Shown: in pieces, positions 50,535 to 60,176 of the stretch
Layout: every line of letters begins with the position of its first letter
How positions within the stretch are numbered: the first letter of the stretch is position 1
Origin: Candidatus Rhodoferax mariagerensis
Lineage (GTDB): Bacteria > Pseudomonadota > Gammaproteobacteria > Burkholderiales > Burkholderiaceae_C
NCBI GenBank assembly: GCA_016719055.1
Contig: JADKAW010000058.1
Coordinates: 51,413 to 115,412, forward strand
DNA: 64,000 nucleotides
Direction of reading: 5' to 3'
Position numbers and translations under genes: made by a program
The notes under the pieces: generated by a model
The model's database searches: none
What the model saw: only the letters and a program-made list of their open reading frames with translations
What the model was told of the DNA's origin: nothing

Positions 50535-50729
50535 TTACTCCTTCAATGCGTTGGGTGGCGACACGAACTGAACACAAACCACTTTGCCAGCGTACTCAGT
50601 GGCTATGCCCGCTTTAAGGCGTGCCTGTGTTTTGTCCTTTCCCTCATCGCAGAAATACATCCTGACGCGGTGGTGAGTGCTGACAGCTTTCGCCTCCAAG
50701 TTGCTGATGCGTTTTTCAAGATTTGCCAT
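50535..50729 (-). CDS. Small MANLEKR-type protein (paralog 3)
   Basis: 64 residues: MANLEKRISNLEAKAVSTHH, then RVRMYFCDEGKDKTQARLKA and VVCVQFVSPPNALKE. Shares the N-terminal leader helix with paralogs 1 and 2. The start codon lies inside the end of the DUF5681 gene (14-bp overlap), so translation is coupled. The C-terminal part is a short alpha/beta-like segment of unknown function. Confidence 0.62.
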   Translation of the reverse strand: MANLEKRISNLEAKAVSTHHRVRMYFCDEGKDKTQARLKAGIATEYAGKVVCVQFVSPPNALKE

Positions 50730-51147
50730 TTTGGACACCCTCCAGTTTGTCGATTCGTTTTGTAAGCTCATCAATCTCGGCCACCCGCGCCATTGCACCC
50801 AGGGCACCGATCAGTTGCGCAGCTTGCCCAGGTGCAAGGTCTCCGTTTGCAGCCGCGCACAGCATGGCGTCGGCCTTCTGCGTCAGAGTGCCGCCATCCG
50901 GTAAAGACAGCATCACCGGCTGCTCAACACCCTTGAGTGGCGGTAGCACCCGTTCCAAGATCAGCCGGGCAGCTTGCACATCACCACCTTTGGCTGCGGC
51001 CACCAGTCCGACCAATATGTCGGGCACATCACTGGCCAGCGACTCCCGCATCTTGGTAACGGCTGACACACCCGGCGGTCGGCCCTTGGGGTTGCCAGAC
51101 TGGCCCGCTTGCCATTGGTTTGGCGGCTTCTTGCGCGAGGGATTCAT
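50716..51147 (-). CDS. DUF5681-type protein
   Basis: 143 residues. The N-terminus has WQAGQSGNPKGRPPGV, the signature of DUF5681 proteins of phages and islands, which resemble small-terminase-like DNA-binding proteins. A helical domain follows (DVQAARLILERVLPPLKGVE), then DGGTLTQKADAMLCAAANGD, and the C-terminus EIDELTKRIDKLEG repeats the leader motif of the three downstream genes. It heads a tightly packed four-gene cluster. The function is not known; DNA binding is inferred from the domain. Confidence 0.75.
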   Translation of the reverse strand: MNPSRKKPPNQWQAGQSGNPKGRPPGVSAVTKMRESLASDVPDILVGLVAAAKGGDVQAARLILERVLPPLKGVEQPVMLSLPDGGTLTQKADAMLCAAANGDLAPGQAAQLIGALGAMARVAEIDELTKRIDKLEGVQNGKS

Positions 51148-51193
51148 TGTTGTTTCTCCAGTGATAAATCAGGACTCAACAGATTACTTTCAG

Positions 51194-51472
51194 TCACAGT
51201 GACGGTAATTTGATTTTGTAACGGTGACACAATTCAGCGATCACGGGTGCTGCCAGTCGCCGCGCAATGTCGGCATGATCTGGCTGGGTGTCGATGCTGT
51301 TGCAGTGGTGCTTGATATTGGCCAGCAGCGCCGCCGTGGTGGCTGTAGCGGGTTTGAGCATGGCATTGTGTTGGTTCTGCACCAGCCGCTCACGGTACGC
51401 CCGTTGACGCTCTGCCGGTGTCTGTGCTGTACCTTGTTTCGCTGGCCGTCCCCTTTTTGCCGGTGTGTCCAT
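51194..51472 (-). CDS. Small basic hypothetical protein
   Basis: 92 residues: MDTPAKRGRPAKQGTAQTPA and ERQRAYRERLVQNQHNAMLK give a basic, AT-hook-like (KRGRPAK) start, then a helical rest ending IAELCHRYKIKLPSL. Such proteins recur in islands and are likely DNA-binding regulators, but I cannot name a family. Two 15-bp direct repeats lie just upstream (51492-51506, 51517-51531), which may be its operator. Confidence 0.6.
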   Translation of the reverse strand: MDTPAKRGRPAKQGTAQTPAERQRAYRERLVQNQHNAMLKPATATTAALLANIKHHCNSIDTQPDHADIARRLAAPVIAELCHRYKIKLPSL

Positions 51473-51491
51473 ATCGTTAGCCTATTTCGTA

Positions 51492-51531
51492 ACTGTTGCG
51501 TTAATTGTATTATGTCACTGTTACGATAATT
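51492..51531. promoter_or_regulatory. Direct repeats ACTGTT(G/A)CG(T/A)TAATT, candidate operator
   Basis: Two 15-bp units with two mismatches, 25 bp apart, starting 20 bp upstream of the 51472 start codon. The region up to 51880 holds no gene; a hairpin AACCCCGGCATGGTGTCCGG-type (about 51545-51568) and short repeats of CTCACTGCG(G)A (about 51629-51700) are present. Confidence 0.45.
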
Positions 51532-51880
51532 CAGCAGGCATGAAAACCCCGGCATGGTGTCCGGGGTTGGTGGGGCTTCAGGTGTAACCTGTGATGCAAC
51601 CTTCCAACGCAAGCAGTTTGGTGCGGACTCACTGCGGACTACTCCCTGCGGGCTGTTTCAACGCGAACTTGATTGCGAACCTACTCACTGCGAACCAATT
51701 TGTCGTTTACCCCTGCGTGTGTGGTGGGAGATTGATGGTGCTTTCAGGCGTGTGCTGAAAGTGCAGGCAAACGACATCCCTGCGCGAGGGCATCTGAGTG
51801 GTCCTGTCGTGTGGGTGTACCATACATAAAAAAATCTTAAGTCTTTCAACGGCGCAAAAAGTGAGAATAAGGGAACGATC

Positions 51881-53655
51881 ATGCAAGCACTGTCACGTCT
51901 TTTTCCCATGATTCGCTCGCTCTCGCCACTGATTCTGGTGTTATGGTTGACACCATCATTTGCCGTCAACCCCACTCTTGAGCTTGAACCAAACAGCACC
52001 ATGGGCACGGCAACGCCCTACGCCATAGCGGGCGGCGAGACTAGGGGGCAGTTGTCGAGCACTACGGACATTGACTATTTTGTCTTTAGCTCGACTGGCG
52101 GTGTCGTCACGTTCTCGCTCAGCCCAGAAAATAGTTCTTACAACGGAACGGCAATCCAAGCCAATCTTTTGGCGGCGGACGGAAGCGTCCTCGCATCGAA
52201 GAACGTCGACAGTGACTCTTCCGTTGTGTCCCTGAGTATTTACACCGTCAGTGGGTCAAACTACTACTTGATGTTCCAAAAAAGTCAGTACAGCCTGATG
52301 CAGAAGAACTACGTGATCAATTCTTCCTACACCCCTGGCATAAGAATCGAGCGTGAACCGAACAACACCAAGGGCACAGCAACGCCCTATACCATTGCGG
52401 ATACTGAAACAAGGGGGCAACTGTCAAGCGCTACAGATATTGACTATTTTGTATTCAGCTCACCGACCGGAGGTGCTGTCACCTTTACGCTGACTCCGGA
52501 AAATTATTCGTACGATGGCACTTCCTTGCAAGCCAGCATCTTGACGGCAGACGGCAGCGTGGTGGCATCAAAGGATATTAGCAGTGACTCTACAAGTGTC
52601 ACTCTAGGTGCCTTACCAAAAGCGGCTCAATCTACTATTTGGCGTTCAGTAAGAATCAGTACAGTTTGATGCAGAAGAGCTACATCATAAATTCCACTTA
52701 TACCCCTACTTTAAACCTAGAGAATGAACCGAATGACTCGCAACTAACAGCAAGCGGCATGGTTGGCGGCGGCGTTATTAGAGGACAGTTGTCGAGCATC
52801 ACAGACGTTGATTATTTTGTTTTCAATACAGCTGGTGGCATTGTTAATTTTTCAATCAGCCCGGAAACAAGCTCGTACGATGGAACTTCGTTGGCGGTAA
52901 GTATTCTGTCGCAAGATGGGGCTGTGCTCGCAGGGAACTCGATCAGTTCCGATTCTTCGCCAATCAGCCTTGGTGTCAGTACCGTTGCTGGACTCAACTA
53001 CTACTTGAAGTTCAGCAAAAATCAGTACGCACTGATGAAAAAGGACTATGTTGTTACAACGTCCGGCGTGAGTCTTATAGGCAAACCGCAAACCATTGGA
53101 TCAATTGTTTTCACTCCTGCTAATTTGGCGGTGGGCGGCACGACGGTAGCCAGTGCTACAGCGACATCTGCACTTGTGGTTACGTTCCGTAGTGCATCCC
53201 TCGACATTTGCACTGTTACCGGCAACGTCGTGATTGGACTCGCGCCCGGACTTTGCGCGATTGGCGCAAATCAGGGTGGTGACAGTGTCTATGCGCCTGC
53301 AGCTGAAGTATTGCAAATTTTTTCCGTTGCAGTGGCGATGCCCAGTACACCCACAATTTTGTCGGTCGTCCCCGGTCCTGAGCGCTTGACCATTACTGTG
53401 CTTGAACCGAGTAACACAGGGGGAAGTGCCATTGTGAGTCACTCCGCGAAATGCACAGCCAGTGATCATCCAGATGCGACTGCGAGTAGCCCGACTACCA
53501 GCATCGTTGTGAAGGGACTAGTTCCTGGAGTCCGCTACATCTGCAGCGCCACCGCCAACAATGGGACTTATACAAGTTCTGCGACGCCAGTTTCACCAGG
53601 GATTCCAAGGCAGAAAGTTGACCTGACACCAATTCTGATGTTGTTGCTGGATTGA
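51881..53655 (+). CDS. Secreted repeat protein with PPC-like, Big-like and Fn3-like domains (one frameshift)
   Basis: About 591 codons when corrected. A signal peptide (MIRSLSPLILVLWLTPSFA) leads to three near-identical repeats of about 115 residues: E-P-N-x-T, TRGQLSSTTDIDYFVFSS, PENSSYNGT and YYLMFQKSQYSLMQK recur in each, the layout of bacterial pre-peptidase C-terminal (PPC) domains. A Big-like part (IVFTPANLAVGGTTVASATA) and an Fn3-like part (PSTPTILSVVPGPERLTITV) follow. A base is missing near 52610, in the second repeat. It is the only + strand gene in this part of the island and its only obvious exported product. No catalytic domain is seen; adhesion or surface display is possible. 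Confidence 0.75.
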
Positions 53656-53686
53656 TGTGAATGACGTACTACCAGCGTCCGGATCA

Positions 53687-53962
53687 TCACCGCTGCCTTT
53701 CTTCAGCCACTGCCCGTGATCTGGCTTCGATCAGTTGAGCTTTGCGCAGTGCTGATTTGGATTTGAAGCACTTGCCACAAACCAGGTACGCAATAGGTGG
53801 GTGCTCTGGATTGCCCGGCATGTAGCCCACAATGCGCCAGCCAGCATCAGGTAGCTTTAACGTGCCGCAAGCCATGCATTTAGCCCGGCCCGGTTGCGCC
53901 AGGCTGTAGGCAAGTTGCTGGCACGCTTGCGCCAGTCTGGTTTCTCGAATGTCGGGGTTCAT
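53687..53962 (-). CDS. Hypothetical protein with two Cys pairs
   Basis: 91 residues: MNPDIRETRLAQACQQLAYS, then KCMACGTLKLPDAGWRIVGY and AYLVCGKCFKSKSALRKAQL. The CxxC pairs are 30 or so residues apart, consistent with a zinc ribbon. Its start overlaps the previous stop by 4 bp, so it is the last gene of the translationally coupled replication operon. Unknown function. Confidence 0.65.
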   Translation of the reverse strand: MNPDIRETRLAQACQQLAYSLAQPGRAKCMACGTLKLPDAGWRIVGYMPGNPEHPPIAYLVCGKCFKSKSALRKAQLIEARSRAVAEERQR

Positions 53963-54766
53963 GGTGTGGTGCTCCTAAATCCGTCACAGCGCTGCAACTG
54001 CAAAACCAGATCAGCCGCAACCTGGGTGCTGCGTGGGTTGGTGCTGATGCCAGCGGCCTGCCAGTTGCCACAGCGCCAGCTTGTCACGCCGTAGCCTGCC
54101 AGGTGCTGAGCATTCAAGGCATAGCCGTCGGTCGTCTGAATCTCGATCACGGATCACCAGCTTGTCGGCCACCAATTCAGCGTCACCGTGGATCACGCCC
54201 TTGTCGGTGAATCTGGCCAGCCGCGCCGCATACAGATCAGCCGATTCGTTGCGCATGGCTGTTGCATGGCGGTCGGTGTCGAGTCCAGCCGCATGAATCT
54301 GTGCGTCAAGAGCCAGCGATGTGGCCAGCAGCAACGGTGTCAGGCCCGGAGGTTGAACTGTGCCGATGTCGATCACCGTGCCGTCAACAGGAGTTGTAGG
54401 CAAGCCTTTGGTGTCCGGCCCGGACAAATCCACTTGCACCGTGGTGGTCAGCGTCAAGTCATTCGCCACCGGCTTTTGAGTAGCTGCAACAAAAACGGGC
54501 TCAGCATTGATTTTTCTGCGCGTATCACCCGTATCAGCCGTGCAGGCCCTATTCCATGCGGGTTCTGGCTGATACGGGTGGTTTTTCGCTGCCGTATCAG
54601 GCGTATCACCAGCACAGTTCAGCGCCCGGTCTGATACGGGTGATACGCCTGCCGTTTCAATGCCGTATCGGCTGTAACCCGCATGGATATTGGGTTGCAC
54701 GTCTGATACGGGTGATACGTCACTTTTCAACCGTATCAGCAGCGAATCAAGCGCCATGCTCGCCAC
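53959..54766 (-). CDS. Hypothetical protein of the replication operon (one frameshift)
   Basis: About 269 codons. Starts MASMALDSLLIRLKSDVSPV, 20 bp inside the end of the primase gene. A low-complexity region follows, with SPVSD, GDTPDT and ADTGDT units, which reflect a DNA repeat of GTATCA (see 54521-54739). The C-terminal domain has ARFTDKGVIHGDAELVADKL and VIRDRD; an extra base near 54112 then shifts the frame, and HLAGYGVTSWRCGNWQAAGI to LQLQRCDGFRSTTP completes it. Unknown function, island-specific. Confidence 0.65.
54521..54739. repeat. Cluster of ten GTATCA/TGATAC repeats, candidate origin
   Basis: GTATCA occurs at 54522, 54531, 54594, 54603 and 54733 and its complement at 54570, 54632, 54641, 54704 and 54713, often as a 17-bp double unit CTGATACGGGTGATACG (54631-54647 and 54703-54719; inverted at 54521-54537). 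The spacing inside double units is 9 bp. The units are read in different codon frames of the overlapping gene, so selection seems to act on DNA. Confidence 0.6.
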
Positions 54767-57598
54767 CTGTCAGGTTTTCAGTGTTGACCAGGTACAGTTT
54801 CACGCCGCGCCCGGCAATGCGGGTGAATCGGGTTCGCTCACCATTCGCACCAGGTTCGGGCAGAGCTTGCGCTTCCTGCAACACGTCCAGCGCCCGTTTG
54901 AAGTCGAAACCCTTCAAGGCTTCGCGCATACCGTCCGCCGTGAACAAGTATTGCCGGGTGTCGCCGTCATCACGCCACCAGCCCGCCCCTATCCCTGATT
55001 TGCATATCGTTGGTGCTGTTCGCATCAGAAAACCGCCCGTCACCATGGCGCTCGATAAAGCCAGACACTTGCCGCAAGATTTGCCGACGTTCATCGTTGC
55101 CCTGTCCGCGCTGCGATCTCCACAGTTTGAAGCAATGCGCCGCTGCGTCCATCGCCGCGCCCTCAGGCCAGCCTGTCAACCCGTATTCAGTCGCCAGTTC
55201 GCCCGATAGCCCGATCAGCGCAAACCGCGCCGCTGCCCGTTTGTCTTGGCCCTCAATGCCGTCAACGGTGAACATGGGCAAGCCTTTGAAGTCCTCCAAC
55301 ATGGCGCAAAAGTCGCGGGTGTCGTGTGTCAACTTTTCCAGAAACGCCCGGCCTGCATGGCCGTGGTTCTTTACAGCCGCCCGTTTGAGTGCATCAGAAA
55401 ATGCTGCGCCACTGGTTGCACCGTGCAGGGTGTCCCATGCGCCAAAAGTTTGAGCCGCCGGAATGTCCAGTAGTCGTATCGCTTGACCCGCTTTGGCCCG
55501 GTGTCCGCCCTCTTGCATGGCCGTGGCAATGGTGCGCTCACCGTTGCTCATGACAAAGCAGCGCCAGCGAGTCACGCCGCGAGCCATGCCGCTGCGGCTT
55601 GCCCGTTGCTTGCCGCGCCCGTTGCCCAGCGCATAGACAATAGCCCCGACTTCCTTCGGATCACATTCGCTGATTTCGTCCAAGGCTAGCAGGCAGTCAT
55701 TGAACAGCGCCGCCGCGCCTTCCATGCCGTTCGCCGTTGATCTCCAACTGCGTTTGAAGTTTGGCCCGCCCCATGTTGAACAAGCCGCTTCCATCGCCGT
55801 GCTCTTGCCTGTTGCTGAATCGCCCACATAGTGAACGCCGCCGCCCTCTGCGTTGCAGCGTGCCAGCATTGGCCCGGCGAATGATGCCGAGATGGCCAGC
55901 AGCAGCAGGGGGTTGCCCACAGCACGCGCCGCGATTTCGGTTTGCCATCCTGCCAGTGTTCCCGCAGTGGTGTGTTCATCATGGCCACGTTCGCCAGATT
56001 GAAATATCACGTCCGCCGCTTTTGGCCCGATCACAGCATCAGGCAACACGAACGAATCACCGCACCAGCCCACCGTCAAGGCACAGTGAATCTTGCGTTT
56101 TGGGTGCTCGCTTTGCAGGTAGGCAGGCAGTTGCTGGCGTGCGCCGTAGGGGTCAAGCTCAACTCCCATAGCCAGCAATTCGCCGCGCATTGCAGAGCCA
56201 TCGCCTGCCAGCAATTCCATAGGCATAGCCCATTCGCGCCACTTGCCCACAGTCGGTTTGAATCGCAATAGCCTGCCGAAGTTGTTGCTCTGGCCGTCGA
56301 ACGTCACCGCAACAACGTAAAGTGGCGAGCAAATCCACTGATCAAACGGCTCTGGCGGTGTCTCGCCTTTGCCTGCCTTGATGCCGCAGTAGTACACACC
56401 CGGTTTGTACTTGCGACCAGCCAACTCTAACCAGTCATCCAGCACCACAAAACGCGGCCTGCCGTCCATGTCAGGGAACGGATTTACCTCAGTAGTTGCT
56501 GAATTTTGCTCAGCATTGATTTTTTCTGACGTTACCGGCGTTACAGGCGTTACACCGTTGATTTCATTGACGTTTTCCTGTAACCTCAGGATTTTCTCTG
56601 AAGTTACAGACGTTACAAGTTCAATGGCATCAGCGAAGCATTTTTTTACAGCAGCAAGTCCAGTCAACTTGTGCAGGTCGTTGAAGTCTGTCGCACCATC
56701 TGGCCTGCCAGCTGGAAATTGTGGTGCAACCACTTTGCCACCCACGGCCATAGCTGCCGACTTCGCCTTTACCATCCCGGCGTTAACTTCATTTCTCCAA
56801 TCGTCATCGGCACCGATAACCAATGGCAAACCTGGATTCGCTTTGCGCAGTGCCTTGCAAACTGGCTCAAGATTACCGCTGTCAATCGCCATCACAACAC
56901 TCTGTCCAGTAGCCTCCTGAATGCTGGCGCAGGTAGAAAATCCCTCACCAATGATCAAATTAGCCTTTGCTGCTTGACCAGATTCCAGCAAGTAGAAACA
57001 CCCTTTTTTTTCGCCGCCCGTCAGTGGCCGCTTGTTGTCTCCACCAGCCTCGGTGCTGAACTGCAAGCTGCGCAGTTTCATTGCCGCGTTGTAAATCGGT
57101 ATCACCAGCAAATTGCCAGACAGCACTGGCGACAGATTGTCGAACGGACTTAACTCACGAGCCATCTGCGCCTGAATCAACCGTGTGCCATGAGGCTGAA
57201 TGCCTTTTTCACCAGATAAGCATGTTGCGAAGTATCTGTATTGGTGCCGCCGCATCCCATATCTTTGATGCCGTTACCGCCGCCTTGTCGTGCTTGTTTT
57301 TTTCAGCTTGGGCACGTTCCGCCTGCACTGCACGGAACCGCGCCTGATTCGCTTCGCGCTCGGCATCTGTGTAAGGCTTGGCGCTTGCGGATTGCCAATT
57401 GCTTTCAAGTCCGCTTGAGAAGTCGCCGAACACGCCGCCACGCATATCGTCAAACATAAAGCACCAAGCTGCTGTGTTTTTGGCTGACTTGCCATCTCCG
57501 GGAAACCTGAACTCACGGCCTGGCTCAATATGGCTAGGGGCTTCTAACCCTTTGGCAAATATGGCTTGCCTGAATTGTTCAATGCTATTGGTACTCAT
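54747..57598 (-). CDS. Island primase/helicase: TOPRIM plus DUF927 ATPase (several frameshifts)
   Basis: About 950 codons. N-terminus MSTNSIEQFRQAIFAKGLEA, with FPGDGKSAKNTAAWCFMFDD. Two missing bases near 57215-57235 separate it from the main frame. There KANLIIGEGFSTCASIQEAT and LVIGADDDWRN form the TOPRIM core. A linker with VTPVTPVTSE repeats precedes the DUF927 region (FVVLDDWLELAGRKYKPGVY) and the ATPase (HYVGDSATGKSTAMEAACST Walker A; DCLLALDEISECD Walker B). A shift near 54985 leads to the C-terminus AGWWRDDGDTRQYLFTADGM. Such proteins start replication of satellite-type islands. Coupled by ATGA to the upstream gene. Confidence 0.85.
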
Positions 57599-58797
57599 AC
57601 GATCTCCCCAATAGCGGCCAACGCTCTGGTGACTGCACGATTGGCAATGCGCCTGTCGATCTGACGTTGCTCCTCAAAATCAGCAAGAGCTTGATCCGAA
57701 ACATACCGACGTACAGATTCAATCAAAATCTGTTCAGCCGCTTTGGGGTTTCGCAACAAGGCATTGGCCTCGCATTTGCGCTTGCCATGCTCGCGGATGT
57801 AAGCCTGCACATTGCAGTCGAAATGGTTCTTGTGCATCGGACTACCCAAGTCCTTGCCGCTTGATGTTTCAAGTCCATCAATCCAAAGCAAGCCTAGTCT
57901 CTCAATATCGGCTGCGTTCAATCCGACACGAACCAAGTGCAGGTTTGGCATCCGCGCCAACCGCGAGGCTAAGAACACTTCATTGAGATTTGATTTGAAT
58001 GAGTCGGTGATGCTCAGGCCACCAACATCATGATCGCCAAACATCAACACCACTGTCGGCAAGTCGTAGCTGGCACAGCGTTTCAGTAGCGCGGCTCGGG
58101 AATGCATATCTGTCCAGCCTCGCAGGCACGACACGGGGATACAGTACCGCGACGTCACCGGCTCCAGCAAACCCACCAAGTCGAGCTTCTCAACGACAAG
58201 CTCAAGATGGATGCCTGAGAACATCTCAATCGTTGTCGTCGAGTACTCTGAAGGCACACTTTCCAGATAAAGACGAATCAAGGTTCGCAAATCCTCGGAC
58301 ACCATTGATGCAGCACTGGCGCTGCGCGTAGTATCTTCAGCAGTGATCTCCAGTGGCAGCATTCCGTTCTTGCGGGCGCGAGTGATCCTGGCCTGCACAT
58401 CATCAAAGTCGCCTTTGGTGCAGATGCCAAGCCCCTCCAGAACGTAACCCCAGCCCCTCAATGTGGGCGAAAAAGTCATCTTGTCACGTTCGGCCAAAAT
58501 GACATCCACCAGTGGCGCGAGAATCTGTTGCTCTGTTTCTTTGGTGCTGGCCCGGCCACGCGGGAACTCTTGAAAGTAGTTGATGCCGCCAGCAAAAAGC
58601 AGCATCAACTCTGCGTTGAGATTTACCAAGAAGACTAGCAACATCACCAACACTGGCAATCCGACACCAGCCAAGTAATACAAGAAGAAATTGCCTGTAA
58701 ATTCATTCAAAAGGGCAATAAAATCAGTAGCGCGTTTTGAGAGTTTTTTGACGGGGTTGTCTTGGCCGACAACTCCGTTTTCATTTGGAGTTTTCAT
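57595..58797 (-). CDS. Membrane-anchored TOPRIM protein resembling TopoVI-A/Spo11
   Basis: 400 residues. Residues 35-70 are hydrophobic (NFFLYYLAGVGLPVLVMLLV), probably one or two membrane helices. Then a segment like the winged-helix of TopoVI A-type proteins: LRGWGYVLEGLGICTKGDFD and RARKNGMLPLEITAEDTTR. A TOPRIM-like core follows: Glu in LELVVEKLDLVGLL, GW-x-D-x-H-S-R-A-A-L, and the DxD in VVLMFGDHDVGGLSITDSF. The Tyr of GYVLEG could be the counterpart of the catalytic Tyr, but that is uncertain. It lies between two island replication genes and overlaps the primase start (ATGA). I infer a role in island DNA processing at the membrane. Confidence 0.65.
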   Translation of the reverse strand: MKTPNENGVVGQDNPVKKLSKRATDFIALLNEFTGNFFLYYLAGVGLPVLVMLLVFLVNLNAELMLLFAGGINYFQEFPRGRASTKETEQQILAPLVDVILAERDKMTFSPTLRGWGYVLEGLGICTKGDFDDVQARITRARKNGMLPLEITAEDTTRSASAASMVSEDLRTLIRLYLESVPSEYSTTTIEMFSGIHLELVVEKLDLVGLLEPVTSRYCIPVSCLRGWTDMHSRAALLKRCASYDLPTVVLMFGDHDVGGLSITDSFKSNLNEVFLASRLARMPNLHLVRVGLNAADIERLGLLWIDGLETSSGKDLGSPMHKNHFDCNVQAYIREHGKRKCEANALLRNPKAAEQILIESVRRYVSDQALADFEEQRQIDRRIANRAVTRALAAIGEIV

Positions 58798-58811
58798 TTT
58801 TGTTGACTCCT

Positions 58812-60020
58812 TCAGAACGGGATGAAGTCGTCGTCACCTGCAGTCGGCTCAGACTCCCGTGGTGTATGGTCATGCAACTCGTCGCCATGCTCCTTTAGCC
58901 ACTTCGCAGCCTTTTTCAGAATCTCACGAGCAGTTGCGGCAGTCGTGCCATTGCTGATAAAAATGGTCACTGGCGCAGGGTCTAGGCAGGCTGTAACGCC
59001 TTCCAAAACAAACCAAGGCTTATCAGGGTTGTCGGCAGGAATATCGCGCCAGAATGATTCGGTACATCCGGTCAGTCGCGCATAGCCATACGGCTGATGC
59101 GAAGCTGTTTCGGCCAGGCAGTCTCCCAGCGTGCCCAGTGGTCGACGCAGGTATTCGATGTTTGAAGGCCCATTGCAGCTTTCAGACTCGCGGTCGGCCA
59201 TCATCCGGCCAACTTCGTTTTGCATACTGATGTTGTCACGCTGTGCTGCTGTACCAATGGTTCTCAGCCCACGCTCGATAACGTCAATCAGCGCACCGGC
59301 AAAGCCACCAGCGGCGTGTTCGTGATGTTTCAGCTTCGGCAAGTCAATCAACGCCTTGGCTAGCAGGTTGGCATGGTCGGCTTGATCATCCGAAGCGTTC
59401 ATTTCGTCCAGGCAGTTTTCAGCAATGGCAGCACCAGCCTGTGCAGCACAATCCGATTCGGTGAAGGCCAACTTACCACCACTGGCAAACTTCATCGCAG
59501 CGTCATAGCTGGCAAACTCTCGCGCTGCAATGTTACTGTTGCCAACTGAAAACACATTGCGTCCATCAGCCTCTTGGTGCAGGTGAACAGTGCAGTCGTT
59601 GGCTTTTGCGGCAGCGGCCAATGCGCTTAGGTCGAAGTAGCGGCGGCTCGCGGTGTCGTGTCCGATAACACCAAGCATCGCTATGCCGGTCAGGTCAAGC
59701 CCGTTCAAGATGTCCGGCCAAGCCACCAAAACGGCCTGTATCAGCAGTCCGGCACCGAGTAGGCACACGATGTAAGCGAAGCTGATAAAGCCACCTTGAC
59801 GCTGCACAACATTCAATAAACGTCTGAGTTCTGCAGTGGACCAATGCAGTTTTGCGCTGCCCGGCAAACGAATTGGACGGATAGGCCCCGTCTCTTTGCA
59901 GGCCCAAATTCTCAAAGTTTGTGGCGCATTTAAAAGATGATGCGCGGCGGTGGCGGTGTCCACAGTGGGACGGGTTTCAAGCTCCAGCGGTGTGAAGCGT
60001 TGTTCGGATAAAGTATTCAT
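58812..60020 (-). CDS. HTH-membrane protein of the replication operon, unknown function
   Basis: 402 residues. Residues 20-70 look like an excisionase/AlpA-type winged HTH (VDTATAAHHLLNAPQTLRIW, ACKETGPIRPIRLPGSAKLH, WSTAELRRLL). A membrane segment follows (GGFISFAYIVCLLGAGLLIQ). The remaining 280 residues are helical without a domain I know (FASYDAAMKFASGGKLAFTE; VTIFISNGTTAATAREILKK). A DNA-binding domain tethered to the membrane next to a primase suggests element partition or replication control. It is the first gene of the coupled operon; the palindrome CACTATTGGGATAGTG (60058-60073) lies upstream. Confidence 0.6.
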   Translation of the reverse strand: MNTLSEQRFTPLELETRPTVDTATAAHHLLNAPQTLRIWACKETGPIRPIRLPGSAKLHWSTAELRRLLNVVQRQGGFISFAYIVCLLGAGLLIQAVLVAWPDILNGLDLTGIAMLGVIGHDTASRRYFDLSALAAAAKANDCTVHLHQEADGRNVFSVGNSNIAAREFASYDAAMKFASGGKLAFTESDCAAQAGAAIAENCLDEMNASDDQADHANLLAKALIDLPKLKHHEHAAGGFAGALIDVIERGLRTIGTAAQRDNISMQNEVGRMMADRESESCNGPSNIEYLRRPLGTLGDCLAETASHQPYGYARLTGCTESFWRDIPADNPDKPWFVLEGVTACLDPAPVTIFISNGTTAATAREILKKAAKWLKEHGDELHDHTPRESEPTAGDDDFIPF

Positions 60021-60149
60021 TCGTGAACCTTTCTGCGCGTTTTGCGCTGTTGAGGTTCACTATTGGGATAGTGCTTTTAACGCTTGCAAGCCCTTGCTAA
60101 AGTTTGCCGAAACTCGCATGGATAAAGGCTTGCAGCCTGATTCACGTTA

Positions 60150-60168
60150 AAACTTTCGATGAAAGTTT
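60150..60168 (-). terminator. Weak terminator after the 60177-61127 gene
   Basis: AAACTTTC and GAAAGTTT form a perfect 8-bp stem around three bases, just past the stop of the upstream gene, followed on the minus strand by TTTTAA. Confidence 0.45.
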
Positions 60169-60176
60169 GAGAGTTT

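Noticed and set aside
54521..54739. Possible CRISPR array
   Set aside because: Units are only 6-17 bp, in both orientations and unevenly spaced, with no spacers; an origin or binding-site cluster fits better.
53687..60020. Full prophage
   Set aside because: Primase, DUF5681 and integrase genes are phage-like, but no capsid, tail, portal, large terminase or lysis gene is visible in the element.
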